A stretch of DNA of 52,748 nt from Acidobacteriota bacterium (GCA_022827025.1 JAJDTT010000167.1:1-52748), one strand, 5' to 3'; numbered from the stretch's first letter, positions 16,661 through 24,970 are shown. The notes: generated by a model from the letters alone, not told the origin. Translations and numbers: made by a program.

Positions 16661-17673
16661 CGGCGGCGCCCCAGATGGCGGTGCAGGTAACGGATGATGT
16701 GCCATCCGTCCAGGCAGACGAAGGGAAATCGGGCCGTCGTGTAGTGGCCGCATGGGAGCTCGATCCGATCGAACGGGATTCCGTGCTCCCGGTATCTCAG
16801 AAAGACCTGTTGCGAGAGTTCCGGGGTGAAGGTCAGATCGTAGCGGGCGGTGATCAGGAGATGGGGCCGGCGGGATTCCCGGAGCCGGGGAATGAAGTAC
16901 CAGGGACTGATGGGCGCCCAGCAGTGTTCCAGGTCGTCCCGGGAGATGTAGCCTTCCAGGCCCCACCGAACGTATCGCGTGGCCAGTCCGGTCCAGACGA
17001 CCTGGGCGAAGGAGGAGGAGACGTGGTTGAACACGCCGGTCTCGATGAGCGGGTCATGGACGAAGGCCAGGAACGTGACGCAGGAGCCGATGCTGGTTCC
17101 CACGACTCCTATGTGTCGGTAGCCCTCGTCCCGGAGCCAATGGGCGGCCTGGAGCACTTCCAGCACGGCTTGGCGCGTGGCCTGAAGGGTCCTGCCGATG
17201 TTGGGGCTGACCATGTGTTCGGCCCGGATTTCCCCCGGAGGCAGCCTCCGTTCGTGGTAGGGCAGGGACAGGCGCACGGCGGTGATTCCCAGGCGTGTCA
17301 AGAGCCGGCAAAGTCCCACGTGGCTGGTGGCGTCGGCGTTCCACTGGGGGACCACGACGACGGCCCGGCGCCGATCCGGACCCGGAAAGATCCGGGCATG
17401 GACCGTATTGTTCCCGGGGTAGGCGCTCTCGACCGGGGTCTCGAAAGTGAGACGGCCGCCGGAAAGCCGGGGATTCCGCGGGGGCGTGCTCTCGTAGAAT
17501 CGGTGGTCCGCCAATGCAGTCCGGGCATACCGTTTCACCCGGGAGAGGGGTTCGCGGCCGACTGTCTGGCCGAGGCACTCCAGGCCCCAGTCGAAGGGCA
17601 GGATCCGGCGGCTCGTGTCCCGCAGCGTCAGGATCCGTTCCCGGCGCTCGATCCAGCGGCCGTAGGTGTTCAT
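16657..17673 (-). CDS. Alpha/beta hydrolase
   Basis: 338 residues beginning MNTYGRWIERRERI. The nucleophile elbow G-T-S-I-G (in VVGTSIGSC), a plausible acid in 'ITARYDLTFTPE' and a C-terminal catalytic His in 'LPCGHYTTARFP' form the triad in order. An oxyanion-hole-like 'VPQWNAD' stands in the place usually held by HG. This is the dienelactone-hydrolase/'abhydrolase' type with a cytoplasmic look. Its ATG overlaps the stop of the AI-2E-type transporter (ATGA), and its stop overlaps the THEP1 start, so three proteins are coupled. The substrate is not deducible. A much longer frame upstream is a shadow of the transporter gene. Confidence 0.8.
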   Translation of the reverse strand: MNTYGRWIERRERILTLRDTSRRILPFDWGLECLGQTVGREPLSRVKRYARTALADHRFYESTPPRNPRLSGGRLTFETPVESAYPGNNTVHARIFPGPDRRRAVVVVPQWNADATSHVGLCRLLTRLGITAVRLSLPYHERRLPPGEIRAEHMVSPNIGRTLQATRQAVLEVLQAAHWLRDEGYRHIGVVGTSIGSCVTFLAFVHDPLIETGVFNHVSSSFAQVVWTGLATRYVRWGLEGYISRDDLEHCWAPISPWYFIPRLRESRRPHLLITARYDLTFTPELSQQVFLRYREHGIPFDRIELPCGHYTTARFPFVCLDGWHIIRYLHRHLGRRR

Positions 17674-18764
17674 TCGGACGGCCGATCGGTCGCGCGCTGT
17701 CCGAACTCGAGCTGGAAGAGTTCCAGGAACGACAGGCCGAGGGCCACCAGGATGGGACCGAAGATGAGGCCCGGCAATCCCAGGTAGGACACGCCTCCCA
17801 TCAGGGAGAAGAAGACCAGGAGAGTGTGCATCTTCACCCGTCCCTCGATAAAGAAAGGCCGAACGACGTTGTCGAGCAACCCGACCAGGAGGAAGAGGCC
17901 GATGAAGACGAAGCCGCTGGCGCCCGAGACGGTGCTCAGGAGATAGATCGCCCAGGGAACCCAGACGATTGCCGTTCCCACGACGGGAACCAGGGAAAAG
18001 AAGGCCGTGAGCGTACCCCAGAAAATGGCCTGGTCGATGCCCACGATCCAGAAGACCAGTCCTCCGGCAATCCCCTGGACCACCGCCGTGACCAGGCTCC
18101 CCACCACCGTGGCCGAGGCAACTTGGCGAAACGTGGTCAAGATCTGGCGCTGGTACTCTTCCGAGAGGGGTGAGAGGTGCCGGTAGTCCCGGGACAGGCG
18201 GCCGCTGTCCCGGAAGAGGAAGAACATGGTGACCAGCATGATCAGGAAGCTGGTGACGAAACTCAGCAGCCCGGTCACCAGTTCGGAGCTGTGTTCCAGG
18301 AGGAAGAGGCTGAGTTTTTCCAGCAACGTGGCCAGCCCCTCCCCCAGGTCGAGTCGACCCAGGCCGACCCGGTCCAGGTCGACATACCGTTCCACGAATT
18401 GGCGCAAGCGATCCGGGACCATGTCGTCGCTCAATTGCCACAAGGGGCCCTCCCATTCCCTCTGGTCCAGAGCGGCCTGGAACTTGTCGTAGATCTCCTT
18501 GGCCTGGGTCGCCACCTGGGTCAGTATCAGGGCGAAAGGCAGCAGAATGAGAGCCGTCATCCCCATGCAGGTGACCAGTGCGGCCAATCCGTTGCGGCCC
18601 TTCAGCCTCCCGCGGATCCAGTCGAAGGCGGGATAGCAAAGGCTCACCAGCACCGCGGCCAGCGCCACCGGCAGCAGAAACGGCCGGAAGATCTGCACCA
18701 CGTAGTAGAAGACCGGCAGGGAGAAGAGCAGCAGAACCAGTCGCGCGTAGCGTCCCCGATACAT
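17670..18764 (-). CDS. AI-2E family transporter
   Basis: 364 residues with about eight hydrophobic segments arranged as in the AI-2E (TqsA/YdiK/PerM) family. An N-terminal pair is followed by a long amphipathic extracytoplasmic stretch (residues ~60-150) and a C-terminal bundle. That bundle contains 'GGLVFWIVGIDQAIFWG', 'LVPVVGTAIVWVPWAIYLL' and 'FIGLFLLVGLLDNVVRPFFI'; the last, with DNxxRP, is the family signature. Known members export AI-2 or other small molecules or sodium/protons, and specificity here is unknown. It is the first gene of a tightly coupled three-gene unit. A TATCAT lies on the minus strand ~10 nt before the ATG without an obvious -35. Confidence 0.9.
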   Translation of the reverse strand: MYRGRYARLVLLLFSLPVFYYVVQIFRPFLLPVALAAVLVSLCYPAFDWIRGRLKGRNGLAALVTCMGMTALILLPFALILTQVATQAKEIYDKFQAALDQREWEGPLWQLSDDMVPDRLRQFVERYVDLDRVGLGRLDLGEGLATLLEKLSLFLLEHSSELVTGLLSFVTSFLIMLVTMFFLFRDSGRLSRDYRHLSPLSEEYQRQILTTFRQVASATVVGSLVTAVVQGIAGGLVFWIVGIDQAIFWGTLTAFFSLVPVVGTAIVWVPWAIYLLSTVSGASGFVFIGLFLLVGLLDNVVRPFFIEGRVKMHTLLVFFSLMGGVSYLGLPGLIFGPILVALGLSFLELFQLEFGQRATDRPSE

Positions 18765-18970
18765 CAGCCCGAATGATACACTGAAACCCGCTTCCGCAGT
18801 CCGTGGCGAGAGTCCCGCGAAATGGCGACAGCAGTGATCATCGGGTCATGGCGGTGTCTGGGCCGGGCTCGTGTCGCGGCGATTCTTCCCGGCGGCCGGC
18901 GTCTCCGCCGGCTGGGATGCGGCTTCGGCCCGGTCGTGTGACGGAAAAGGTGACGAGCCGGGAAATCCCC

Positions 18971-19927
18971 ATGGATCCCTGTCCGATTTGTCGAGGGCGT
19001 GACTGGGATCACTTCTGCGCCGTTCCGGACCGCCTGCGAAAGATCACGGACCAGAGTTGGGAAATCCTCCGTTGCCGCTCCTGCGGATTCGGCCGAACCG
19101 AACCCGCACCCGGTGAGCAGGACCTCATGGCCTACTACCCTCCCGGATACTGGGGAGACGTGGTCAAGACGGTGGAGCAGTTTCAATCCGGACAACTGGT
19201 GTCGGCCCGCTCCTGGCGCCAGGAGGCCGAAAAGGTCCGCCTGCTGGAACGCTACTTGCGGGAAGGGTCCCTGTTGGACGTGGGTTGCGGGGACGGCAAG
19301 TTTCTCTGGGGACTGGATTCCGGCCGCTGGCGCCGGACCGGGGTCGAGCCCTCGCGGCGAGTCGTCCAACTGGTCCGCGAGCGGATACCGGACATCGATT
19401 TCGTGATCGGGGACCTGTACTCGGCTCGACTGCGGCCGGCTTCCTTCGACGCCATCACGTTCTGGCACGTGCTGGAGCACCTTCCGGACCCGAGGCGAGT
19501 CATGCGCCGGGTCCGGGATCTGTTGCGGCCGGGGGGCTGGCTCATCGTCTCACTCCCCAACCTGGGCAGCTTGCAGGCTCGTATTTTTCGCCGGCACTGG
19601 TACGCATTCGATGACGTGCCCCGCCACCTTTTTCACTATTCGCCCCGATCGCTGGCCCTGCTGCTGGACCAGGAAGGCTTCGAGGTTCGAGATCAGCTCG
19701 GATTCTCCAGGATCATCGGTTTTCACTGCCTGAAGCACAGCCTGGTCAACTGGTCGGAGAGCCTCTTCGGTTCCCGGGCGCCCTATTATTCGCTCAAGCC
19801 GATCCTGCCCCTCTGCGCTCTGCTGGAACGAGTGGTGCGGCGCTCCGGCATCGTTACCCTGGTCGCCCGGAAACGGCGGCGGCCGGAGACCGAAGTGAAA
19901 CAACGCCCCGAACGCGACGTACTGTAG
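18971..19927 (+). CDS. Class I SAM-dependent methyltransferase with zinc-ribbon N-terminus
   Basis: 318 residues from the ATG at 18971, where conserved sequence begins; an upstream in-frame GC-rich extension looks non-coding. The N-terminus holds a zinc ribbon (C4-x2-C7 and C-x2-C near residues 35-38: CPIC...CRSC). Motif I is LLDVGCGDGKFL (about 100-111) and the post-motif is 'FWHVLEHLPDP'. This is the methyltransf_23 arrangement seen in glycan and cell-surface modifying enzymes. It stands 8 nt upstream of the ECF sigma factor start and could be read through into it. The substrate is unknown. Confidence 0.85.
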   Translation: MDPCPICRGRDWDHFCAVPDRLRKITDQSWEILRCRSCGFGRTEPAPGEQDLMAYYPPGYWGDVVKTVEQFQSGQLVSARSWRQEAEKVRLLERYLREGSLLDVGCGDGKFLWGLDSGRWRRTGVEPSRRVVQLVRERIPDIDFVIGDLYSARLRPASFDAITFWHVLEHLPDPRRVMRRVRDLLRPGGWLIVSLPNLGSLQARIFRRHWYAFDDVPRHLFHYSPRSLALLLDQEGFEVRDQLGFSRIIGFHCLKHSLVNWSESLFGSRAPYYSLKPILPLCALLERVVRRSGIVTLVARKRRRPETEVKQRPERDVL

Positions 19928-19935
19928 GTTGGAGG

Positions 19936-20532
19936 ATGGAGAAGACCGATGCCGAGTTGGTCATCGCGAGCCTGGAGGGCGCGCCGTATGCGTTCGAGCA
20001 GATCGTCCAGCGCTACGAGCGGCTGGTCTTCAGCATCGTCTACCATCAATTGGGCCGGCGGCAGGAAGTGGAAGACGTGGCTCAGGAGGTCTTCCTCAAG
20101 GTCTTCAACGCCCTCAGCCGATTTGATCGGCGCCGCCCGTTGAAGGCCTGGATCGCCAAGATCACGGTCAACCAATGCCGAGACGTATTGAGAAAGCGGC
20201 GGAGTTCCAGGGTGGAGGCGTTCTCCAACTTCACCGAAGAGGAAGAGAGGAGAATCCGGTCCCTTCACGATCTTTCCGCGGGCACGGCCGCCATGACGGA
20301 GGCGCAATCCAGAGCTTGCCTGAAGCTCCTGGACCAGCTCGTGCGCCGCTTGTCCCACAAGGACCGAACCGCATTCCTGCTCAGGGAGGTGGAGGGATTC
20401 GGCTATGATGAGGTCTCCAAGGTCCTGGGAAGCAGCCAGGTGGCGGCTCGAATCCGAGTCAGCCGCACGCGCAAGCGGCTGCTTGCGGCGCTGTCTCGAG
20501 TCCTTTCCGGCGGAGAAACGTTGAAACCATGA
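19936..20532 (+). CDS. ECF-type RNA polymerase sigma factor
   Basis: 198 residues. Region 2 is clear: 'YERLVFSIVYHQLGRRQEVEDVAQEVFLKVF' in part, then the promoter-melting helix 'FDRRRPLKAWIAKITVNQCRDVLRKRR' in part. Region 4 is also clear: 'LSHKDRTAFLLREVEGFGYDEVSKVLG' in part, followed by the HTH 'SQVAARIRVSRTRKRLL'. There is no region 3, which defines the ECF group. The gene starts at 19936 after a GGAGGA-like site. Its stop overlaps the ATG of the next membrane protein (ATGA), typical of a sigma/anti-sigma pair. It should direct transcription of an envelope-related regulon, possibly its own operon. Confidence 0.93.
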   Translation: MEKTDAELVIASLEGAPYAFEQIVQRYERLVFSIVYHQLGRRQEVEDVAQEVFLKVFNALSRFDRRRPLKAWIAKITVNQCRDVLRKRRSSRVEAFSNFTEEEERRIRSLHDLSAGTAAMTEAQSRACLKLLDQLVRRLSHKDRTAFLLREVEGFGYDEVSKVLGSSQVAARIRVSRTRKRLLAALSRVLSGGETLKP

Positions 20533-20951
20533 ATCGGAAAAAATTTCGGTTTGAAGACCTGGAGCGGAACGATACGCTGGATGAGGAACATCTGAAGTCC
20601 TGCGGACGGTACCGCCGGGAATTGCGCGCCTACCGCCTGTTTCGATTTCACCTGGAGCACTTGCCCCGAATCGAGCCTCCCCCCCATTTCGCCCGGACCG
20701 TGGCCCGGCTGGCCGAGGAAAGGCGGGTTGTGCCGTTCGCCCTGTTCCTGGAACGGGCCGCCCGGCAGTTGGCGCCCGGCTTGATCGCCCTGATGGGGGC
20801 CGTCTCCGTCCTGCTCTATCTGTTTTCGCAGCCGGTCGATGTGGGCTTGACTCCGTTGGAGAGCCTGCCCGAGGAGGCCTCCCTGGAATACACCGTCGAT
20901 TCCTTGAGGGCGTCGTCGGAAGGGGGTTGGATCATTGACGAATCGAACTAG
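20529..20951 (+). CDS. Probable anti-sigma factor, single-pass membrane protein
   Basis: 140 residues. The cytoplasmic N-terminus carries H-x3-C (HLKSC, residues ~20-24) but lacks the second cysteine of the usual Hx3Cx2C zinc anti-sigma motif. One transmembrane segment lies at about residues 80-100 (LAPGLIALMGAVSVLLYLF), followed by a short extracytoplasmic acidic tail. Position and overlap with the ECF gene argue for anti-sigma function. Sequence alone is not decisive. It overlaps the next gene by 17 nt. Confidence 0.6.
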   Translation: MNRKKFRFEDLERNDTLDEEHLKSCGRYRRELRAYRLFRFHLEHLPRIEPPPHFARTVARLAEERRVVPFALFLERAARQLAPGLIALMGAVSVLLYLFSQPVDVGLTPLESLPEEASLEYTVDSLRASSEGGWIIDESN

Positions 20952-21375
20952 GGCCGTCTGCTGGATCATCTTCGTATTCCTGGCGGGCAGCTTCGTCGGC
21001 GGCGTCTTGACCCACGTCCTGATCCGGCCGGCGCACTTCCATGCCGGAGGCGGCCCGGATCGGCGACACTCGGTACGAGAGCCCGGACGGCCCCGCCGCA
21101 ACGGGTCGCGGTTCCTCCGCCATCTGGATCAGGCTCTGGATCTGGACCCGGACCAGGAAGTCCAGGTGCGCCGGATCTTGGAGACCACCCGGAAATCGTT
21201 CCGCGAAGCGGCCGAGGAAGCCGGCAAGATGCACAGAGAGATCCGCAACCACGCCGGAAATCAGATTCGGGCCCTCCTCAGGCCGGAGCAGGTGGAGAAA
21301 TTCGACGAGATGACCCGGCGTATGGATCGAAGATTACGCGAAGGAAGACGTCGCAGGCCCGGGCCTGTTCAATGA
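20935..21375 (+). CDS. CpxP/Spy-like (periplasmic heavy-metal-sensor-type) membrane-anchored protein
   Basis: 146 residues from a TTG start at 20935, preceded by AGGGGG. An N-terminal anchor (WIIFVFLAGSFVGGVLTHVLI in part) is followed by a basic, Arg/His-rich segment. A helical region follows, with 'LDLDPDQEVQVRRILETTRK' and 'LRPEQVEKFDEM'. These are the paired 'LTxxQ...LTPEQ...F' helices of the CpxP/Spy/ZraP and heavy-metal-resistance family, which bind unfolded proteins or metals in the periplasm. Its location after the sigma and putative anti-sigma genes suggests it is the sensory or output component of the envelope response. Confidence 0.65.
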   Translation: MTNRTRAVCWIIFVFLAGSFVGGVLTHVLIRPAHFHAGGGPDRRHSVREPGRPRRNGSRFLRHLDQALDLDPDQEVQVRRILETTRKSFREAAEEAGKMHREIRNHAGNQIRALLRPEQVEKFDEMTRRMDRRLREGRRRRPGPVQ

Positions 21376-21440
21376 TTCAGCCTATCTACCGCGCAGACTC
21401 CTCGTCTTTCGAGGCGGTCCCCGCATCCTCCCGATATAGA

Positions 21441-22157
21441 ATGACGGCCTTCCTCAGCAGGTGTTGCCTCGCACTGGTCCTGTCGGGTGGCATCGCCCAG
21501 CCGCTCCCGGGTCAGGGTACAGCCGAAACCCACCCCAGGAAATGGGAGTTCTCGTTCCTGGCCGGCGCCGGGTTCCTGTCCGACGGGACATCAGGCCCTG
21601 CGGAGGCCGGGAATGGCTCCTCCCTGGTGACGCTCGACTACAAAGCCGGTTACTCGATGGCATTCGGCGTGATCGAGAACCTGGCCGAGAAGTTCGGGGC
21701 CGAGATGCGCTACGGCATCAACAGTCTTCCGTTCGGCTCGGTGGGCTCGGCGGAGGGACCTCCGATGCCGGAGCAGGCCCACTATGTCCATGAACTCACC
21801 TACAGCCTTCTGGTCTATCCTCACGGCTGGAAGCGGGGCCGTCTCATTCCGTATGCGTTGGCGGGCCTCGGCGCGTCGCTGTTCCAGCCGTCCGGCGACG
21901 CCGATGCGGCCTCCCGGGGCCTGGCCCTCAAGGGCCGCTGGAAGTTGGCGGGCGAGATGGGCGGTGGCGTCAAACTCTACCTGGATCCGTCCTGGAGCCT
22001 CCGCTTCGAGGTTCGGGACCGGCTCACGGGAGTCCCCGACTACGGTCTGCCCCGCGCGGCATCCCGGGACCAGGGTGCCGGAACAGCTCTGCCGGCAAGC
22101 GGCCGGCTGCACCATTGGCGGTTCCAGGCCGGCCTCACCTACAACGTCGCCCCCTGA
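21441..22157 (+). CDS. Outer-membrane beta-barrel-like exported protein
   Basis: 238 residues from the ATG at 21441, which places a normal signal peptide (MTAFLSRCCLALVLSGGIAQ) at the front. An ATG at 21372 overlaps the stop of the previous gene and would add 23 polar residues; neither start has a clear ribosome site. The mature part alternates beta strands with aromatic ends (WEFSFLAGAGFLSDG, TLDYKAGYSMAFGV, 'LIPYALAGLGASLF', 'GGGVKLYLDPSWSLRFEVRDRL'), and this together with the terminal 'HHWRFQAGLTYNVAP' resembles OmpA/OprF-type eight-stranded barrels. It probably belongs to the ECF sigma operon and may be its regulated output. Confidence 0.65.
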   Translation: MTAFLSRCCLALVLSGGIAQPLPGQGTAETHPRKWEFSFLAGAGFLSDGTSGPAEAGNGSSLVTLDYKAGYSMAFGVIENLAEKFGAEMRYGINSLPFGSVGSAEGPPMPEQAHYVHELTYSLLVYPHGWKRGRLIPYALAGLGASLFQPSGDADAASRGLALKGRWKLAGEMGGGVKLYLDPSWSLRFEVRDRLTGVPDYGLPRAASRDQGAGTALPASGRLHHWRFQAGLTYNVAP

Positions 22158-22252
22158 TTCTCTCCTCCGAAGATTCAAACCACGAATGCGGCCGGGAGAC
22201 CGGCGGGACGACCCCGGACGCCACGCCTCTCACGCCTCGCGTCTCCCCGGCG

Positions 22253-23035
22253 TCAGTGGGTCATGGCGTAAACGATGTAGTTGATTCCCAACTGGAAGGC
22301 CAGATTGGCGTACTTTCGAGGGTATTCTTCCACTTCGGCCCACTCCCACGCATCTCCGAGATCCACGTTGTGGTTGATCATCACCATGAGGCGTCCCCGC
22401 TCATCCATGACTCCCATGTAACGCGCGTCGTATCCGCCCTTCTCCCAGGTTTTTCCGTAGAACAGGTACTGGATTCCCGGAATCTGGATCAACTCGTCGA
22501 TGTCGTAATAGCAATGGAAGACCGGGTGAGACAGAGGCAGGTCCACCGGCTCGTATTCCGGGAACACCTTCTTGATCTGCTGGTAGAAGTTGTTCCACTC
22601 CCAGGGGCCGTGGAAGTCGTCCACCACGAGAAACCCGCCCCGCAAGAGGTATTCCCTCAGCTTCGACGCTTCCTGGTCGGAGAGATGCATTCTCCCGACC
22701 TCCACGGCGTAGAGAAAAGGATAGTCGAACACCTCCGAGTCCAGTATGGAGAGGGCCTTGTTGCCGGAAGAGACGAAGGTGAAGTCGCTCAGTTTCTCCA
22801 GGCCGTACAGGAATTGGAGGTCGGCCTTCGGATAGTCGGTCTGCCAGCTCCAGCTCCATCCCCGGCGCGCCCAGCCGGGACCCGAGTAGATGAGTCGCAG
22901 AAAAGTGAATTCCGAGTCATGCCGGCCGGCCGCTTCGGGCTCATGGTGGTCGCCACCGGCAGCCAGGGCCAACCAGGTCAGCGGCGCCGCCGCGATCAGC
23001 AGCCACAGCTTTCCGAATGCCGGTTTCGGGAACAC
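22253..23035 (-). CDS. DUF4159 protein, exported
   Basis: 260 residues with an N-terminal hydrophobic signal (LWLLIAAAPLTWLALAAGG). The body is DUF4159, with the recognisable 'FTFLRLIYSGPGWARRGWSWSWQTDYP' (in part), 'YAVEVGRMHLSDQEASKLREYLLRGGFLVVDDFHG' (in part) and 'HPVFHCYYDI'. The fold is a glutamine-amidotransferase-like (flavodoxin-type) domain. These proteins are widespread in Acidobacteriota and Planctomycetes, often near MoxR/DUF58/BatA clusters, with no known activity. Here it stands alone, convergent with the barrel gene and divergent from the S41 gene. Confidence 0.82.
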   Translation of the reverse strand: MFPKPAFGKLWLLIAAAPLTWLALAAGGDHHEPEAAGRHDSEFTFLRLIYSGPGWARRGWSWSWQTDYPKADLQFLYGLEKLSDFTFVSSGNKALSILDSEVFDYPFLYAVEVGRMHLSDQEASKLREYLLRGGFLVVDDFHGPWEWNNFYQQIKKVFPEYEPVDLPLSHPVFHCYYDIDELIQIPGIQYLFYGKTWEKGGYDARYMGVMDERGRLMVMINHNVDLGDAWEWAEVEEYPRKYANLAFQLGINYIVYAMTH

Positions 23036-23225
23036 GGCTATCGACCTCGTTGCGGAGAAATGCGAGTTTTCATAGGAAACGCGGATTCAATGTAAGGGAC
23101 CCGGGCTTCCGAGACAACTTGAAGAATTTGGGAGGAAGCGGGAAAGGCGGCTCTCTCCGGCTCCGTCCATCCGGTGGACCGTTCCCCGCATGGCCCGTCT
23201 CCTCGTCTTCCTTCTCACCCTCGTG

Positions 23226-23231
23226 TATACT
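23226..23231 (+). promoter_or_regulatory. Possible -10 element upstream of the S41-like gene
   Basis: TATACT (5/6 to consensus) lies 76 nt before the start codon, in the 272-bp divergent spacer with the DUF4159 gene. No good -35 is present at the proper distance, so this is weak. I see nothing else definite in the spacer. Confidence 0.3.
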
Positions 23232-23307
23232 CTTGCCCCGTTTGCAATAGTCCACGGGTTGTCTTTATTTCCTTTTCATCTGGCGCGTACAAGGGCGGGG
23301 ACATCTG

Positions 23308-24618
23308 ATGCAGTGGATCACGCCGATCGGCCGTAGCGGTCGAGGGAATGACGGGGTGACGGTCGTCTTCGCCAAGGGGAAGCTGGCGATTCTGTTGCTT
23401 TCGGCGCTGGTGGTCGGCTACGGGCTCGTGGGCGGATCCATGGACCGGGTTGCGGCCCGGGACGCGTCATACCAGGAACTCTCCCTCTTCATAGCGGTCG
23501 TCAAGCGGGTCCGGGAAGACTATGTCGAAAAACCTGTGATGAAGGACGCTTTCTTGGGCGCTCTGCACGGCATGGTCGAGGCGGTGGACCCCTACTCAAG
23601 CTACGTACCCCAGGAGAGTTACGAGCAGGTTCAGGCGCGTACCGAAGCCCAAGCCTCACCCGGGATCTACATTTCCAAGCGTTACGGTTACGCCTACGTG
23701 GTCGCCGTAGTGCGCGGGAGTCCGGCCGAGCGGGAAGGGATGCGAACCGGCGATTGGATCGAGTCCATCGATTCCCGAAAAACGACGCAGATGAGCCGCT
23801 GGGAGGCGCAGAACATGCTCCAGGGAGCGCCCGGCACCGAGGTGAAGCTCAGGCTGATCCGGCCGCGCCGGCCGCCCGCCGTAATCCGGTTGGTGCGGGA
23901 GGCGCCCATCCCCGAACAGGTCAAGGCGGAGGTCATGGAGACGGGGCTGGGCCGGCTCCGGATTCCGAGTCTTCAGGCCGGCAGCGCCGAACAGGTGCGG
24001 AAGGGGTTGCGGATGCTGCGGTCCGCGGGTGTGAAGGGAATCCTGGTGGATGTGCGAGGCGTGGCCGCGGGGGAAGTGGCCGAGGCCGTCGAGATTGCGG
24101 GACTCCTGCTTCCCAAGGGGAGCAGGGTGCTCACCGTCAAGGATCGTCAGAAACGTTCCGTGGTGCACGCCACGACCGCCGAGCCCTTGCTGGCCGGAGT
24201 TCCGGCGGTGGTGTTGGTAGACGGAGGAACCAGCGGGGCGGCCGAGGTGCTTGCGGCGGCGTTGAAGGACCATGACGTGGCTACGGTCGTGGGTTTGAAG
24301 ACGGATGGCAGAGGGTCGGGACAGGAGCTTTTCCATCTCGGAGACGGATCGGTGCTGTATCTCGCGACCAAGCTCTACTATCGGCCCAACGGCAGCGCGA
24401 TCCAAAAGAAAAAGCTCAAGGATTCCGGAATCTCCCCCGATGTTCGAGCTCCGGACGAGGATTTCGTTTCCAGTTTCTACCTGGAGAACGTCTCGGACGA
24501 CCCTGATGCGGAATTGGGAGTCGATTTTTACAAGGGCTTGGAAAGAGCTGTCCGCGAAAGACAGTTCCAGCAGGGACTCGACGAACTGCGAGGCCGGCTG
24601 GCCAGGAAAGCTGCATGA
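23308..24618 (+). CDS. S41 (CtpA/Tsp)-type protease homologue with both catalytic residues replaced
   Basis: 436 residues. It has an N-terminal anchor (about 27-45), a helical lead (AVKRVREDYVEKP), a PDZ domain (about 112-195, 'GSPAEREGMRTGDWIESID'), then the S41 core. In active enzymes the core has a S-x-S-A-S-E nucleophile loop and a T-F-G-K-G lysine 25 residues later (E. coli Tsp Ser430/Lys455). Here the loop reads G-G-T-S-G-A-A-E with Gly310 at the serine position, and the lysine motif reads T-D-G-R-G with Arg335, exactly 25 residues on. The conserved Asp (LKD) 11 residues after the serine site is kept. It is therefore probably a non-proteolytic periplasmic PDZ scaffold or chaperone. Ser309, one residue earlier, could in principle substitute. 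It lies 53 nt before HU. Confidence 0.88.
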   Translation: MQWITPIGRSGRGNDGVTVVFAKGKLAILLLSALVVGYGLVGGSMDRVAARDASYQELSLFIAVVKRVREDYVEKPVMKDAFLGALHGMVEAVDPYSSYVPQESYEQVQARTEAQASPGIYISKRYGYAYVVAVVRGSPAEREGMRTGDWIESIDSRKTTQMSRWEAQNMLQGAPGTEVKLRLIRPRRPPAVIRLVREAPIPEQVKAEVMETGLGRLRIPSLQAGSAEQVRKGLRMLRSAGVKGILVDVRGVAAGEVAEAVEIAGLLLPKGSRVLTVKDRQKRSVVHATTAEPLLAGVPAVVLVDGGTSGAAEVLAAALKDHDVATVVGLKTDGRGSGQELFHLGDGSVLYLATKLYYRPNGSAIQKKKLKDSGISPDVRAPDEDFVSSFYLENVSDDPDAELGVDFYKGLERAVRERQFQQGLDELRGRLARKAA

Positions 24619-24671
24619 GGGTTGGACGTGGAAGGTTCACGTGATCGATCCGTAGGAAAGGAGAACGGGGA

Positions 24672-24944
24672 ATGAACAAGGCTGAGTTGATCGGAGTTGT
24701 CGCCGGAAAGGCGAACCTCAGCAGAAGCGATGCTCGATCCGCGGTGGAGGCCATGGTGTCCACCATCCGGGCGGCCATGAAAAACGGCGGCAAGGTTTCC
24801 CTCGTGGGGTTCGGCACGTTTTCGGCTCCCCTCCGTCCCGCTCGGCCGGGGCGCAACCCTCGGACCGGAGAAGCGATTCAGATTCCCGCCAGAAAGGTTC
24901 CCAAATTCACGCCGGGGAGATCATTGAGGGACTCGATTCAGTAG
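24672..24944 (+). CDS. hup: HU-family nucleoid protein
   Basis: 90 residues, the standard length, starting MNKAELIGVVAGKANLSRS after AAGGAGAACGGGGA. The DNA-binding beta-arm signature 'VGFGTFSAPLRPARPGRNPRTGE' (in part) has the invariant GRNP, and the C-terminal 'PARKVPKFTPGRSLRD' is also typical. It forms dimers that bend DNA without strong sequence preference. IHF subunits share the fold but differ in flank residues, so HU is the better call. A hairpin terminator overlaps its last codons. Confidence 0.95.
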   Translation: MNKAELIGVVAGKANLSRSDARSAVEAMVSTIRAAMKNGGKVSLVGFGTFSAPLRPARPGRNPRTGEAIQIPARKVPKFTPGRSLRDSIQ

Positions 24945-24970
24945 GGATCGAGTCCGCTTTCGTTTGCGCA
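24929..24970 (+). terminator. Hairpin terminator after HU gene
   Basis: GGACTCGAT (24929-24937) pairs perfectly with ATCGAGTCC (24947-24955) around a 9-nt loop containing the HU stop codon. GCTTTCGTTT, a loose T-rich tail, follows. Confidence 0.6.

Noticed and set aside
16657-18639. A 660-codon minus-strand frame that would fuse the hydrolase to an upstream domain
   Set aside because: The extra part is the shadow of the AI-2E transporter gene; the ATG at 17673 overlaps the transporter stop in the usual coupled manner.
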